The notes under the pieces were generated by a model. It was not told the DNA's origin, made no database searches, and saw only the letters and a program-made list of their open reading frames with translations. Both the position numbers and the translations under genes were made by a program. Positions 34,287-43,251 of a DNA stretch of 64,000 bases are shown here, piece after piece; within the stretch, counting starts at the first letter, position 1; each line of letters opens with the position of its first letter. The stretch is from Vicinamibacteria bacterium (GTDB lineage: Bacteria; Acidobacteriota; Vicinamibacteria; Fen-336), in NCBI GenBank assembly GCA_035570235.1, contig DATMML010000083.1, forward strand, positions 62,001 through 126,000. The letters run 5' to 3'.

Positions 34287-35279
34287 GTGTTGAATAGCGT
34301 GCGTCCCCGGATCTCCGTCGTCATCCCCTTGTTCAACGAGGCGGAAAACGTCGAGGACCTCTACCGCGAGCTTACGGCCACCCTGGAACAGCTCGGCCGC
34401 GCCTACGAGATCCTTCTCGTGGACGACGGCTCCACCGATGGGACCCGGGAACGGCTGGCCCCGCTCGAGGAACGGGACCCCCGCGTGCGCGTGCTGAGAC
34501 TGCGGCGCAACTTCGGGCAGACCGCGGCCTTCTCGGCCGGCTTCGACCACGCTCGCGGGGACGTGGTGGTCACTTCGGACGGCGACCTGCAGAACGACCC
34601 CGCCGACATCCCGCGGCTGCTCGCCAAGCTGGACGAAGGGTTCGATATCGTCTGCGGATGGCGGCGACGGAGGATGGACTCGCTGTCGAAGCGCGTCCCC
34701 TCCTGGTTTGCAAACCGGCTCATCTCGTGGGCCACGGGTGTGCATCTCCACGACTACGGCTGCTCGCTGAAGGTGCTGCGCGCCGATGTGGTGCGGCAGA
34801 TCAAGCTCTACGGGGAGATGCACCGGTTCATACCCGCGGTGGCCTCCTGGATGGGAGTGACGGTGGCTGAGATCCCAGTCGGCCATCGGCCGCGCACCCG
34901 CGGCGCCAGCAAGTACGGGCTGGGTCGAACCGCGCGCGTGGTGCTCGACCTCTTCACCGTGAAGTTTTTGCTTTCCTACGGTACCCGCCCCGCGCACCTC
35001 TTCGGCCTGATGGGGCTGGGCTTTGGCGGGGTCGGCCTGGCCATCCTGACCTACCTGTCCTATATCCGTCTGTTCGAGGCCACCCCCATCGGGGGCCGGC
35101 CCCTTCTCCTGCTCGGTGCTCTCCTCTTCCTCACCGGGGTCATCCTCGTGAACTTCGGCCTTATGGGAGAGCTGCTGGTGCGGACCTACCACGAGAGCCA
35201 GGGCAAGCCGACCTACGTGGTGCAGGAGCGGCCGCCGACCGCGGAGCCGGAGCCCGGACCAACCCTCTCCCGCCGTTGA
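34287..35279 (+). CDS. GT2 glycosyltransferase, polyprenyl-phosphate sugar synthase type (DPM1/GtrB-like)
   Basis: A 330-aa enzyme moving a sugar from a nucleotide donor to a polyprenyl phosphate. The GT-A domain has ISVVIPLFNEAENVEDLYRE, EILLVDDGSTDGTRE, LRRNFGQTAAFSAGFDHARG and the metal motif SDGDLQNDP. HDYGCSLKVLRADVV and PVGHRPRTRGASKYGLGRT follow. Two C-terminal membrane helices (FGLMGLGFGGVGLAILTYLS; LLLLGALLFLTGVILVNFG) anchor it. Start is GTG 34287, and a TTG three bases on is also possible. It overlaps the next gene by 4 bp, so both act in one polysaccharide or glycolipid pathway. Confidence 0.9.
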   Translation: MLNSVRPRISVVIPLFNEAENVEDLYRELTATLEQLGRAYEILLVDDGSTDGTRERLAPLEERDPRVRVLRLRRNFGQTAAFSAGFDHARGDVVVTSDGDLQNDPADIPRLLAKLDEGFDIVCGWRRRRMDSLSKRVPSWFANRLISWATGVHLHDYGCSLKVLRADVVRQIKLYGEMHRFIPAVASWMGVTVAEIPVGHRPRTRGASKYGLGRTARVVLDLFTVKFLLSYGTRPAHLFGLMGLGFGGVGLAILTYLSYIRLFEATPIGGRPLLLLGALLFLTGVILVNFGLMGELLVRTYHESQGKPTYVVQERPPTAEPEPGPTLSRR

Positions 35280-36505
35280 TACGGATCCTCTTCCTGACCG
35301 AGTCCTTCCATCCCGTGCTGGGGGGAGGCGAGCAGCACATCCGGGCTCTGGGGGAGCGTCTCGTAGAGGGGGGGATGGGGGTCACCGTGGTCACGCGGCG
35401 GGGGCACCCCTCCTGGGCGCAGGAGGAGTTGCTGGGGGGAACCCGGGTCGTGCGCGTGTTCCCCCCCGGGCCGGGGCGCACCGGTAAGTACGCCATGGTC
35501 CTGCCCGCGCTGGCCGCGCTTTGGCGCGAACCGCACGACCTGTTGGTGGTGCGGGGCACCCGCGTCCTCGGCCTGCCCGGGCTCCTCGCTGGTCGGGCCC
35601 GGAGGCGGCCGGTCGTGCTGCAGCCCGACCTCAACGGCGAGATGAGCGGGGAGGTCTACCTCTGGGGGACGCCCTGGGCGCGGGGGCCCGCCGGATCGCT
35701 CGTGCGGGGGGGGGTCGCCCTTCGCAACATCCTGTTCCGCGACGCGGATGCCTTCGTGGCCATGTCCCGCCAGATCCGCGCCGAGCTGCTCGGCGCGGGC
35801 GTGGCCGAGGAACGGGTGACCCTGATCCCCCACGGTGTCGACACCGGGCGCTACCATCCCGCGGACGCCCGCGAGCGGGCCGACCTCCGGGCGCGGCTGG
35901 GCCTGCCGGCCTCTGCCCTCCTCGTCACCTACACCGGCCGGCTCCTGAAGGGTAAGGGGCTGGAGACGCTGATTGAAGCCTTCGCCGCCCTAGCCGCCCG
36001 TGACGCGCGCGCGCACCTCCTGCTCGTGGGCACGGGGGCGGGCCAGGCCCTTTCCATCGAGGCGGAGATCAAGTCGGGCGTCGCAGCGCGCGGCCTGGGT
36101 GAACGGGTGACCTTCACGGGGCGGGTGGAAAACGTGGAGGACTTCCTCCGAGCCTCCGATGTCTTCGCCTTTCCTTCCGTATTCGAGGCGCTGGGCTTAT
36201 CGCTCCTGGAGGCCGCCGCCTGTGGCCTCCCCTGCGTGGGCAGCCGGACGGGTGGGATCGTGGACGTGATCGAGGACGGGCGCTCTGGCCTGCTCGTGCT
36301 CCCCGACGACGGGCCGGCACTCGCGGGCGCCCTGCTCGCGCTCGCCTCCGATCCCGACCAGCGGCGGGCCATGGGCATGCGGGGCCGCGAGGTGGCCCTC
36401 TCTCGCTTCGACGTCGAGGACAGCATCGACCGCTACCGCAGCCTATTCCGCGAGCTCTGCTCCCGAGCCGCCGCCTCCCCGACGGCAAGGGGTGGGGCCG
36501 CCTGA
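35276..36505 (+). CDS. GT4-family glycosyltransferase
   Basis: A 409-aa retaining GT-B enzyme. The N-terminal domain has the glycine-rich loop FHPVLGGGEQHIRALGERL; the C-terminal domain has TLIPHGVDTGRYHP, VTYTGRLLKGKGLETLIEAF and the donor-binding FPSVFEALGLSLLEAAACGL with the EX7E pattern, then SGLLVLPDDG. It starts at TTG 35276, overlapping the upstream GT2 stop. Sugar and acceptor unknown. Confidence 0.9.
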   Translation: MIRILFLTESFHPVLGGGEQHIRALGERLVEGGMGVTVVTRRGHPSWAQEELLGGTRVVRVFPPGPGRTGKYAMVLPALAALWREPHDLLVVRGTRVLGLPGLLAGRARRRPVVLQPDLNGEMSGEVYLWGTPWARGPAGSLVRGGVALRNILFRDADAFVAMSRQIRAELLGAGVAEERVTLIPHGVDTGRYHPADARERADLRARLGLPASALLVTYTGRLLKGKGLETLIEAFAALAARDARAHLLLVGTGAGQALSIEAEIKSGVAARGLGERVTFTGRVENVEDFLRASDVFAFPSVFEALGLSLLEAAACGLPCVGSRTGGIVDVIEDGRSGLLVLPDDGPALAGALLALASDPDQRRAMGMRGREVALSRFDVEDSIDRYRSLFRELCSRAAASPTARGGAA

Positions 36506-36767
36506 GGCCCGGCCCGGGCGTGCGGGGCGATACCGCAATTCCGGGAAGGGCCGGGCTAACGCTTGTAAATCCCGACGCAGACCAGGGTGGACTCGACCCG
36601 TTCGCAATGGGTGGACTTCTCTTGGTAGGCCTTTTCCGCGCCCACGCGGTCCTCTGTAGGCGACCGCCCTGTCCACCATGGCGACCGCCTCCGCCACGGA
36701 CCCGAACTCCTCTGGGCGCCGGGGGCGGCGCCGCTCAGGCCCCTAGGAGAGTGACTGCGACCGCGCT
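36506..36767. other. Intergenic stretch with a possible gene remnant
   Basis: No intact gene. On the minus strand a peptide-like end (AEKAYQEKSTHCERVEST...CVGIYKR, stop near 36557) sits in one frame, while the bases upstream fit better in another (EEFGSVAEAVAMVDRAVAYR). This could be the frameshifted 3' end of a small lost gene. It borders the IS remnant. Confidence 0.3.
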
Positions 36768-36889
36768 GAGATATTGTCAAGAGTTGTGGATCGAAGACTA
36801 GGCGGCGCTCCTCTCTTTCTTCGTATCCTCTCGCTCCACTCGAAGGCCATCTTGAAATCTCACACCCGCCCGGACGAGCGGCAGTAGCC
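36768..36889 (-). mobile_element. IS256-family remnant (terminal repeat plus transposase 3' end)
   Basis: A terminal-repeat-like start (GAGATATTGTCAAGAG at 36768) leads into about 90 bp that match the 3' end of the transposase in the larger element at 37299-37388 with only a few changes. The match stops abruptly at 36889, 6 bp before the cupin stop codon. It keeps the AGTTGTGGAT block that is also found in the right end of the larger element. Confidence 0.75.
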
Positions 36890-36895
36890 TGGGGA

Positions 36896-37258
36896 CTACT
36901 TCAGTTCAACGATCAGCGCATGCACTTCGGTATCCCCTAAGTTCTCGCCCTTATGCGTTATCGGCTGGCCCCAGAAGACGTCGCCGGCTTTGCGCTCGAA
37001 GACCTTGGAGGTACCGTCCGCCGCCGTGTTCTTGACGCGGTAATTAGTGAGCGCGTAGAGCACGTACTGTGGATGGGTGTGAAACCCTTCCTGCTCGCCT
37101 GGCTTGAGCCGAAGCTCGAGGACGCGCACTTTCTCGTTCTCAAGCCTGAGTGTCAGTCTCTGGCTCTCGAGGTGCGGGCCAGCATGCGCCCAGGCTCTGA
37201 GCACAGCGAAAAGAAGTCCCAGGATCGCGCCCACTGCATACGCGTGTCTACTCTTCAT
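36896..37258 (-). CDS. Cupin-domain protein, exported
   Basis: A 120-aa protein with a signal peptide (MKSRHAYAVGAILGLLFAVL, then RAWAHA) and one small cupin barrel. The cupin motif 1 metal ligands are in GEQEGFHTHPQYVLYALTNY and motif 2 in ERKAGDVFWGQPITHKGEN. Metal-binding periplasmic role likely, substrate unknown. ATG 37258. Codon use is less GC-rich than the neighbours, and it lies between an IS remnant and a decayed IS256 copy, which points to a mobile or accessory origin. Confidence 0.8.
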   Translation of the reverse strand: MKSRHAYAVGAILGLLFAVLRAWAHAGPHLESQRLTLRLENEKVRVLELRLKPGEQEGFHTHPQYVLYALTNYRVKNTAADGTSKVFERKAGDVFWGQPITHKGENLGDTEVHALIVELK

Positions 37259-37279
37259 TAGGAGTCCTCCGACTCATCT

Positions 37280-38607
37280 GAGGTATGTCAAGAGAAATTA
37301 GGCGGCGCTCCTCTTTTTCTTCGTATCCTCCCGCTCCACTCGAAGCCCGTCTTGAAATCTCAATCCCGCCCGGACCAGCGGCAGTAGCTCGGATGCATTG
37401 AGTCGGCGCCAGCGTTGCTGCGCCATGAGGAGCAGCCTGAAGGCCATCACGAGCCCCTTCGTTCGTGAGCCAGCTCCTTTCGTCACTCTCTGACGAAGCC
37501 GGACCGTGGCAAAAGGCGACTCGATGGGATTTGTCGTCCGCAGATGCACCCAGTGCTCCGCCGGGAGATCGTAAAAAGTGAGGAGCTTGTTCCTTCGTCT
37601 CCGCCTTCATGATCTCGTGCAGGGCTCGTTTGGCCTTGGGCCGGAGACCCTTCGGGAGTTTGTCGAGGACATTGACCAGACGGTGCACCCAGCATCTCTG
37701 CTCCCGGGTTTCCGGAAAGACGTCCCGGACAGCTGCCCAGAATCCCAGGGCTCCATCCCCGTTCCCCAGCACCGGAGCGCGCATCCCTCGCTTCTTCAAT
37801 CCACGGAGCACACGCGCCCAGCTCTCGGCGCTTTCTCGATATCCATCCTCCACCGCGATCACTTCCTTCGTCCCGTCCGCACGCGCCCCCATCAAAACCA
37901 GCGTGCAGAGCCGCTCTTCCTCAAGCCGGATATTGAAGTGAACCCCGTCGGCCCAGACGTAACGTAGTCACGGTCCGACAGATCCTCCTTCCGAAACTCC
38001 TCGTACTCCTTCTGCCACTCCGCGGTCAGCCTCGTGATAGTCGTCGGCGACAAGCCCGAGGCGTCTTCCCCCAAGAGAACCGGCAACGCCTCCCGAAAAT
38101 CCCCGGTGGAGAGCCCCCGAAGGTAAAGAATGGGGAGGACCTCTGCGACCTTCGGCGAACGGCGCATGTACGGCGGCAAGATCTGGCTGCTGAAACGCTC
38201 CCTCTCCCCAGCCCCGTTCACCCTCCGATCGTTGACTCGAGGCGCCCTTACCTCCATCGTCCCCGCCCCCGTCGTCACCTTCCGAGGTCGCGCCAGGCCG
38301 TTGCGGACGACCAGGGCGTGTCCCTTCTCATCCCGAGCCTCTCCGTGACGCTCGATGTACTCCTCGACCTCCGCCTCCAGAGCCCTCACCAGCATCCTCC
38401 GGGCCCCCTCCCGCGCCAGCTCGTCCAGGGTCGTCCTCGAAATCTCTTCCTCAGAAGCGTCCTCTTGTATTACTCTCAACACCGGTGGCGTCTCCTTCCT
38501 CCTAGCCCTGACAGGCCGGGTGTTGGTTTGATTGCTCAAACTCAAACGGGAGGATACGCCGCCTCTTCTTTTCTTACTCCCTCATCCACAACTTTCGGTT
38601 ATACCTC
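37280..38607 (-). mobile_element. IS256-family insertion sequence, decayed
   Basis: About 1.33 kb, the usual size of the family, with the transposase filling most of it. The left end begins GAGGTATGTCAAGAG at 37280 and the right end finishes with ATACCTC at 38601-38607. The two ends share GAGGTAT, and the right end also shares AGTTGTGGAT with the nearby remnant, so the left end seems partly deleted. No clear target-site duplication is visible. The transposase is broken, so the element cannot move by itself. Confidence 0.85.
37298..38545 (-). pseudogene. IS256-family (Mutator-type) transposase, frameshifted and partly deleted
   Basis: Three frames together give a DDE transposase. Residues 1-200 (frame from TTG 38545) include EISRTTLDELAREGARRMLV, LPPYMRRSPKVAEVLPILYL and the sequence up to SDRDYV. 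One missing base near 37965 shifts the frame just before YVWADGVHF, which holds the first catalytic Asp. The second frame carries LVLMGARADGTKEVIAVEDG and NGDGALGFWAAVRDVFPETR (second Asp region). Near 37580 a further shift joins KAETKEQA directly to LTFYDLPAEHWVHLRTTNPI, where intact relatives have about 28 more residues. The last frame (RTTNPIESPFATVRLRQRV) ends at 37298. Confidence 0.9.
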
Positions 38608-38795
38608 GACCGCGCTCGCGTTGGTCCCTCCATAGGAGAGAGCGATCCCAGATCCCTCGCCGCGGGAGCGACCTCCTCGGGAGAAGGGGTCCGCGGGAAG
38701 GCCCAAGGGCTCACGTACTGTCGATTGAGACTTCTCCGGTAAAGTACGTTTGTGATCCACCGGAGTCAAGGAAAGCCCAGCGCGGGAGCGTCGGC

Positions 38796-39776
38796 GTGAG
38801 GGTCGCCCTCACCGGCGCCTCGGGCTACACGGGTGGACGCCTTCTGGCCGCACTCCTGGCCCGGGGCGACGAGGTCTCCGCCCTCGTGCGGGGAGGGCCG
38901 GGGCGCAGGGTCCCGCTCGGGAGGGGAACCCGCATCGTGGAGGGCGACCTGGCGGACGGCCGGAGCTTGGCGGGCCTGGTGGAGGGGGCCCAGGCCGTGG
39001 TCCACGTGGCGGCCGTTTACCGCACCGCCGGCCACCCGGATTCCTACTACCGGGATGTCAATGTGAGGGGGACGGAGCGGCTGCTGGAGGCCGCGGCCCG
39101 GAGCGGCGTGCAGCGGTTCATCCACACCTCCAGCGTCGGAGTCCATGGCCACGTAGCCACGCCGCCCGCGGACGAGACGACACCCTTGGCTCCGGGGGAC
39201 ATCTACCAGACCACGAAGGCGGAGGCGGAGCGCCTGGCCCTGCGGTATCACGGAAAGGACGGATTGCTTGTCTCCGTGGTTCGCCCGGGCGCCATCTACG
39301 GCCCGGGGGAGACACGACTCCTGAAGCTCTTCCGTGCCATTGCCCGCGGCCGCTACGCGATCGTCGGCTCCGGGCGCCCGTTCTACCATCCCGTGTACAT
39401 CGACGACCTCGTGAGCGGCTTTCTCCTCGCCCTCGACCGTCCGGAGGCCCCGGGGGAAGCCTTCCTCATCGCGGGCCCCCGCTATGTCTCGCAGTCCGAG
39501 CTGGCGGCTATCATCGCCCGCCATACCCACGGCCGCGTGCTGCCCTTCCGCATCCCCGCCTGGCCCGTGCAGCTGGCCGGCGACCTCTGCGAGGCTCTCT
39601 GCGTGCCCTTCGGGATCGAGCCGCCCCTGCACCGGCGCCGCGTGGACTTCTGGACGAAGAGCCGGGCCTTCTCCATCGAGAAGGCCCGGCGGCTGTTGGG
39701 TTACGCGCCGAAAGTGGACGTGGAGGAAGGGGTCGCCCGGACCGCGGCCTGGTACTCCCAGGAAGGGTGGCTGTGA
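38796..39776 (+). CDS. NAD-dependent epimerase/dehydratase (extended SDR)
   Basis: A 326-aa enzyme with VRVALTGASGYTGGRLLAAL at the N-terminus (cofactor loop GASGYTGG), VVHVAAVYRTAGHPDSYYRD, FIHTSSVGVHGH, and the catalytic YQTTKAEAERLAL. VVRPGAIYGPGETRLLKLF and YHPVYIDDLVSGFLLAL resemble HpnA/3-beta-HSD-like sugar or sterol epimerases. Start GTG 38796 has GGGAG upstream. It overlaps the following membrane gene by 10 bp, so it belongs to the first polysaccharide module. It begins about 190 bp after the IS right end. Confidence 0.87.
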   Translation: MRVALTGASGYTGGRLLAALLARGDEVSALVRGGPGRRVPLGRGTRIVEGDLADGRSLAGLVEGAQAVVHVAAVYRTAGHPDSYYRDVNVRGTERLLEAAARSGVQRFIHTSSVGVHGHVATPPADETTPLAPGDIYQTTKAEAERLALRYHGKDGLLVSVVRPGAIYGPGETRLLKLFRAIARGRYAIVGSGRPFYHPVYIDDLVSGFLLALDRPEAPGEAFLIAGPRYVSQSELAAIIARHTHGRVLPFRIPAWPVQLAGDLCEALCVPFGIEPPLHRRRVDFWTKSRAFSIEKARRLLGYAPKVDVEEGVARTAAWYSQEGWL

Positions 39777-41671
39777 CCGAGCGGGCGGCCCGGCTGGTCC
39801 TGGGTGCGCTCGTGGCCGGCTTGGCGGCGGCGGCCCTGGCCACAGATTTGCCCAAACTCTCGGGCGGCCGATTCTGGGGCGACGGCGCCACCTACTACGC
39901 GATGGCGGCCAGCCTCGCCGAGGACGGCGACATCCGTTACGAAGCCCGGGATGTCCTCCGCATCCGGCGCGAATACTCGTTCGGGCCCCAGGGTGTGTTC
40001 CTAAAGAGGGCGAGCGGGGGCTTTACGCTCGACCGGGGGGCCGGCTTTCCGTGGGTCCGCCGCGTGGGCCCGGCCGAGCCCCGCCTTTACTACGCGAAGG
40101 CCCTCGTTTACCCGGCCCTGGCGGCGCCCTTCGTGGCTCTGCTGAAGACGAGGGGTCTGCTTCTGGTCAACGCCCTCTTCCTCGGGCTGACGCTCGTGCT
40201 CGGCTACAGCGAGCTGCGCCGCGGGGCGAGCCCCGCCTCCGCCCTGGCCCTGACCGTGGTCCTGTTCCTGGGAACGGTGACTCCTCTCTACGTGCTTTGG
40301 CTCACACCGGAGATCTTCACCCTCGCTTTGGTCACGGCCGGTCTCGTGGCCGGGAGGCGCGGCCGGCCCGCCCTGGCCGCGGTCCTCTTGGGCATCGCCG
40401 TCTACTCAAAACCCAGCAACCTGTTCTTGGCCCTTCCCCTGGGCGTGGAACCGGTGCTGCGCGGTTGGACGGGGGAGGCGGGGGAGCGGACCTGGCTCCG
40501 CGGCCTTCTGGAGTCGGCCCGCCGCGGCGCCATCCTGGGCGCGGTCGTGCTTGCGCTCTTCGGCATCAACGCCGCCGTCACGGGGGAGGCGAACTACCAA
40601 GGCGGGGAGCGGAAGACCTTCGACGGGCGATATCCCCTCGAGTCCCACGGGGTCACTTTCGACAGCAGCGGCTTCTGGATGACGACCGAGCACGTGGGGC
40701 CGCTCGTTCAGGGGGAGGACGAGGGGCAGCAGTCGGAGCGGACGGACCCCGTGCGCTCGGGGACGGAGCTGCGCGCCTCCCTGCTTTGGAACCTCGGGTA
40801 CTTCTGGGTGGGCCGGTTCGGGGGGGCGGTGCCGTACTTCTTCCCCGCCGTGCTGGCGGTTGCCCTCTTCCTCCTCGCGGGCCCGCGGGAGGGGACGGGC
40901 GGGCCTTACCTCGCCGCCCTGCTGGTGTCGTACCTGTTCTACATCTGGTTGATACCCGCCAATTGGTACGGGGGCGGGGGTGCGGTCGGCAACCGCTATT
41001 TCCTGAACCTCCTTCCCCTCGTGCTTTTTCTCGTCCCCCGCGGCCGGGAGTGGGTGGTCGTGACGGGGGGCGCGATGGCAGGAGTGGTCTTCCTGGCCCC
41101 GATCCTGGGCGCCCCCGTGGAGCACTCGCTGAATCCCGGGCGGCACGCCACCTACGAGACCTTCCGCATCTTCCCGATCGAGCTCACCGAGCTCAATGAC
41201 CTCGCGATCTTCACCGAGACCTGGCGCAAGAAGCTTCGGTTCGGCGACACGGAGGGCAGCCGCGTCGAGCATCGGGCCTCCGATCCGAACGCCTACTACC
41301 TGTACCTGCCCGACAACGGGACCTGGGGCAAGGAGACCGCCTTTGAGGGCGAGGGTGTGTGGCTGCGGGGGGGAGCGAGCGCGGAAGTGATCCTCCGGGC
41401 CCTCGAGCCTGTCCGGAGAATGATGGTGCGGATTAAGGGGGGGCCGGGGGGCGACGAGGTGAGCCTCAAGGTGGAGGGGGCCGCCCTCACAACCCGGGTG
41501 GGCCCTGGGGAGAACCACGAGCTGGAGCTGGCCCCGGCGCGGGGATTCCCCTACTACGGGACGGTCCTCTACGACCTCCATTTCCGCTCGCGGGCGTCGG
41601 GGCCACCGGACGCCGATGGGCGCATCCGGGGGGCCTTCGTCCAGATCAAGCTCGAGGCGGAGCAGCCCTAG
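39767..41671 (+). CDS. GT-C-like multi-pass membrane protein, copy 1
   Basis: A 634-aa protein. The first ~440 residues hold about ten membrane helices, with an early acidic loop GGRFWGDGATYYAMAASLAE as in GT-C glycosyltransferases. About 190 mostly soluble, beta-rich residues follow. Conserved blocks shared with copy 2 at 43860 include FLGTVTPLYVLWLTPEIF, NYQGGERKTF, GRFGGAVPYFFPAVLA and NWYGGGGAVGNRYFLNLLPL. I do not recognise a named family; transfer of a lipid-linked sugar is the likeliest job. It starts at GTG 39767, coupled to the epimerase, and ends 71 bp before the convergent flippase gene. Confidence 0.8.
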   Translation: MAVTERAARLVLGALVAGLAAAALATDLPKLSGGRFWGDGATYYAMAASLAEDGDIRYEARDVLRIRREYSFGPQGVFLKRASGGFTLDRGAGFPWVRRVGPAEPRLYYAKALVYPALAAPFVALLKTRGLLLVNALFLGLTLVLGYSELRRGASPASALALTVVLFLGTVTPLYVLWLTPEIFTLALVTAGLVAGRRGRPALAAVLLGIAVYSKPSNLFLALPLGVEPVLRGWTGEAGERTWLRGLLESARRGAILGAVVLALFGINAAVTGEANYQGGERKTFDGRYPLESHGVTFDSSGFWMTTEHVGPLVQGEDEGQQSERTDPVRSGTELRASLLWNLGYFWVGRFGGAVPYFFPAVLAVALFLLAGPREGTGGPYLAALLVSYLFYIWLIPANWYGGGGAVGNRYFLNLLPLVLFLVPRGREWVVVTGGAMAGVVFLAPILGAPVEHSLNPGRHATYETFRIFPIELTELNDLAIFTETWRKKLRFGDTEGSRVEHRASDPNAYYLYLPDNGTWGKETAFEGEGVWLRGGASAEVILRALEPVRRMMVRIKGGPGGDEVSLKVEGAALTTRVGPGENHELELAPARGFPYYGTVLYDLHFRSRASGPPDADGRIRGAFVQIKLEAEQP

Positions 41672-41742
41672 GCCAGGCGGGCGAGAGCGGACCCGCTTCC
41701 TTTGACCCCGCTCGGGGCTCGTGGCCTGGCCGGCCAGTCCGA

Positions 41743-43233
41743 CTAGCCTTGCGGCCGCCCGAAGCTCTCTGGGGGTGGGTCTGGCTCGGGGCGGAAGAGC
41801 CGGCGCAGGGTGGCTCTTTCCGCGGCATCCCAGACCCCGAGCAGGAACGTCGCGAGCAGAAAGACCGCGCTGGCGACGCCAGCCGCGGCCACTAGGCCAA
41901 AGCCGCGGGAAGCCCAGAGCGCGGCGGCGAAGGCCAAGGTGGCCAGGAGCGGCCGGAGGGCCACCGAGGCCATGCGCGTCCGATAGCCGTAGAGATGCAA
42001 GGCGGTGACGGTCAGGAGGGCGTACGCGCCCTCGGCCAGAAGGCGGGCCAGGGCCGCGCCTGTCCCCCCGTAGAGGGGGATCCAGACGATGTTCAGGACG
42101 ACGTTCAGGAGGAGAGCGAGGGTCGAGGTGACCACGATCGTCCCCCAGCGGTTGACGCAGGCGAGTGTCGTCTCGCTGAAGTTTGAAAGGAACATGAAAA
42201 GAGCGGTGGGGAGGAGCAGGCGAGAGAGGGGGATGCTCGGCCCATAGGCGGGACCGAAGACCAGGCGGATGAAAGGCTCGGACGCGAGGAGGCCGAAGGC
42301 GGCCAGGGGCATGCCCGCCAGCAGCAGGTACTTCTGGCCGCGGCGATAGAGGTCGCCTACCGCGGCCGGCGAGCGGACATTGAGGGCGGCCATGGTCGGG
42401 AGGAGGGCGTAGCCGAGGACGCGGGGAACGAGCGTCAAACCTTCCAGGATTCGCACGGGCGCGCTGTAGAAACCGGCCTCCACCGCGCCCCGCATCTTCT
42501 CCAGGAGCACGATGTCCACCTGGAAGAGCAGGGTGATGACGAGGCCGACGTAGGCGAAGGGCAGGCCCTTGCGCAGGAGCTCCGCCCAAAGCGCGGGGTC
42601 GCGGGCGGGGCGTAGGCGAAGGACGCGGGCGTTGGTGTAGGCCCAGAGGCCGGTGGTATCGAAGCTACGGACGATCACGAACACGAGGACGAAGCCGATC
42701 GCCCCCCGGCCGGTACGGAGGCTGACCAGGCCCAGCGCCAGGAGCGCGACCCGCTCCAGGAGCAAGGAGACGGCCTCGGTGCCGAAGCGCTGGAAGCCCT
42801 TCAAGAGCCAACGGAGGGTGGCCTTTGCGGACTTGAGCACGAGGTCGAACGAGAGCAGGAGGACCGCCGTCCAGGTGATGCCATCTTCGGGCGCGGAGAA
42901 GAGCATGCTCCCCAGAGCGAGGCAGAGGGCCACGGTCAGAAGGGAGAGGACGCCCTGAAACCCGAGCAGGTTGCCTATGAGGCGGCCGGCCAGCGAACGG
43001 TTCCGGCTGATCTCCAGGGTGGAGGCATAGGCCATCCCGAAATCGGGCAGGATTCGAAAGATGCCCACGAAGGCGAAGGCCGCGCTGTAGGCGCCAAACG
43101 CCTCGGGGGCCAGGTAGCGGGCGGCCAGGAAGCCGAGCAGGAAGAGAAGGAGGTTCGATCCTTCCCCGATGGCCGAGAAGATCGTGTTGCGCGCGATCCG
43201 GGGGCGTTCGGGAGCCGTATCCAAGCTGCCCAT
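41743..43233 (-). CDS. Polysaccharide flippase (Wzx/MATE-MOP superfamily), copy 1
   Basis: A 496-aa inner-membrane protein with about 14 hydrophobic helices. It has the typical MOP-flippase start (RIARNTIFSAIGEGSNLLLF, AARYLAPEAFGAYSAAFAFV), an internal LLFQVDIVLLEKMRGAVEAG, and ETTLACVNRWGTIVVTSTLA in the C-terminal half. It probably flips lipid-linked glycans made by the neighbouring enzymes. ATG 43233 lies only 18 bp from the divergent methyltransferase-like start. It is a paralogue of the gene at 45831. Confidence 0.9.
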   Translation of the reverse strand: MGSLDTAPERPRIARNTIFSAIGEGSNLLLFLLGFLAARYLAPEAFGAYSAAFAFVGIFRILPDFGMAYASTLEISRNRSLAGRLIGNLLGFQGVLSLLTVALCLALGSMLFSAPEDGITWTAVLLLSFDLVLKSAKATLRWLLKGFQRFGTEAVSLLLERVALLALGLVSLRTGRGAIGFVLVFVIVRSFDTTGLWAYTNARVLRLRPARDPALWAELLRKGLPFAYVGLVITLLFQVDIVLLEKMRGAVEAGFYSAPVRILEGLTLVPRVLGYALLPTMAALNVRSPAAVGDLYRRGQKYLLLAGMPLAAFGLLASEPFIRLVFGPAYGPSIPLSRLLLPTALFMFLSNFSETTLACVNRWGTIVVTSTLALLLNVVLNIVWIPLYGGTGAALARLLAEGAYALLTVTALHLYGYRTRMASVALRPLLATLAFAAALWASRGFGLVAAAGVASAVFLLATFLLGVWDAAERATLRRLFRPEPDPPPESFGRPQG

Positions 43234-43251
43234 GCTACCATCACCACCCGA

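Noticed and set aside
37280-38607. Target-site duplication around the IS256 element
   Set aside because: The bases flanking the two ends (…ACTCATCT and GACCGCGC…) do not match, so no duplication can be claimed.
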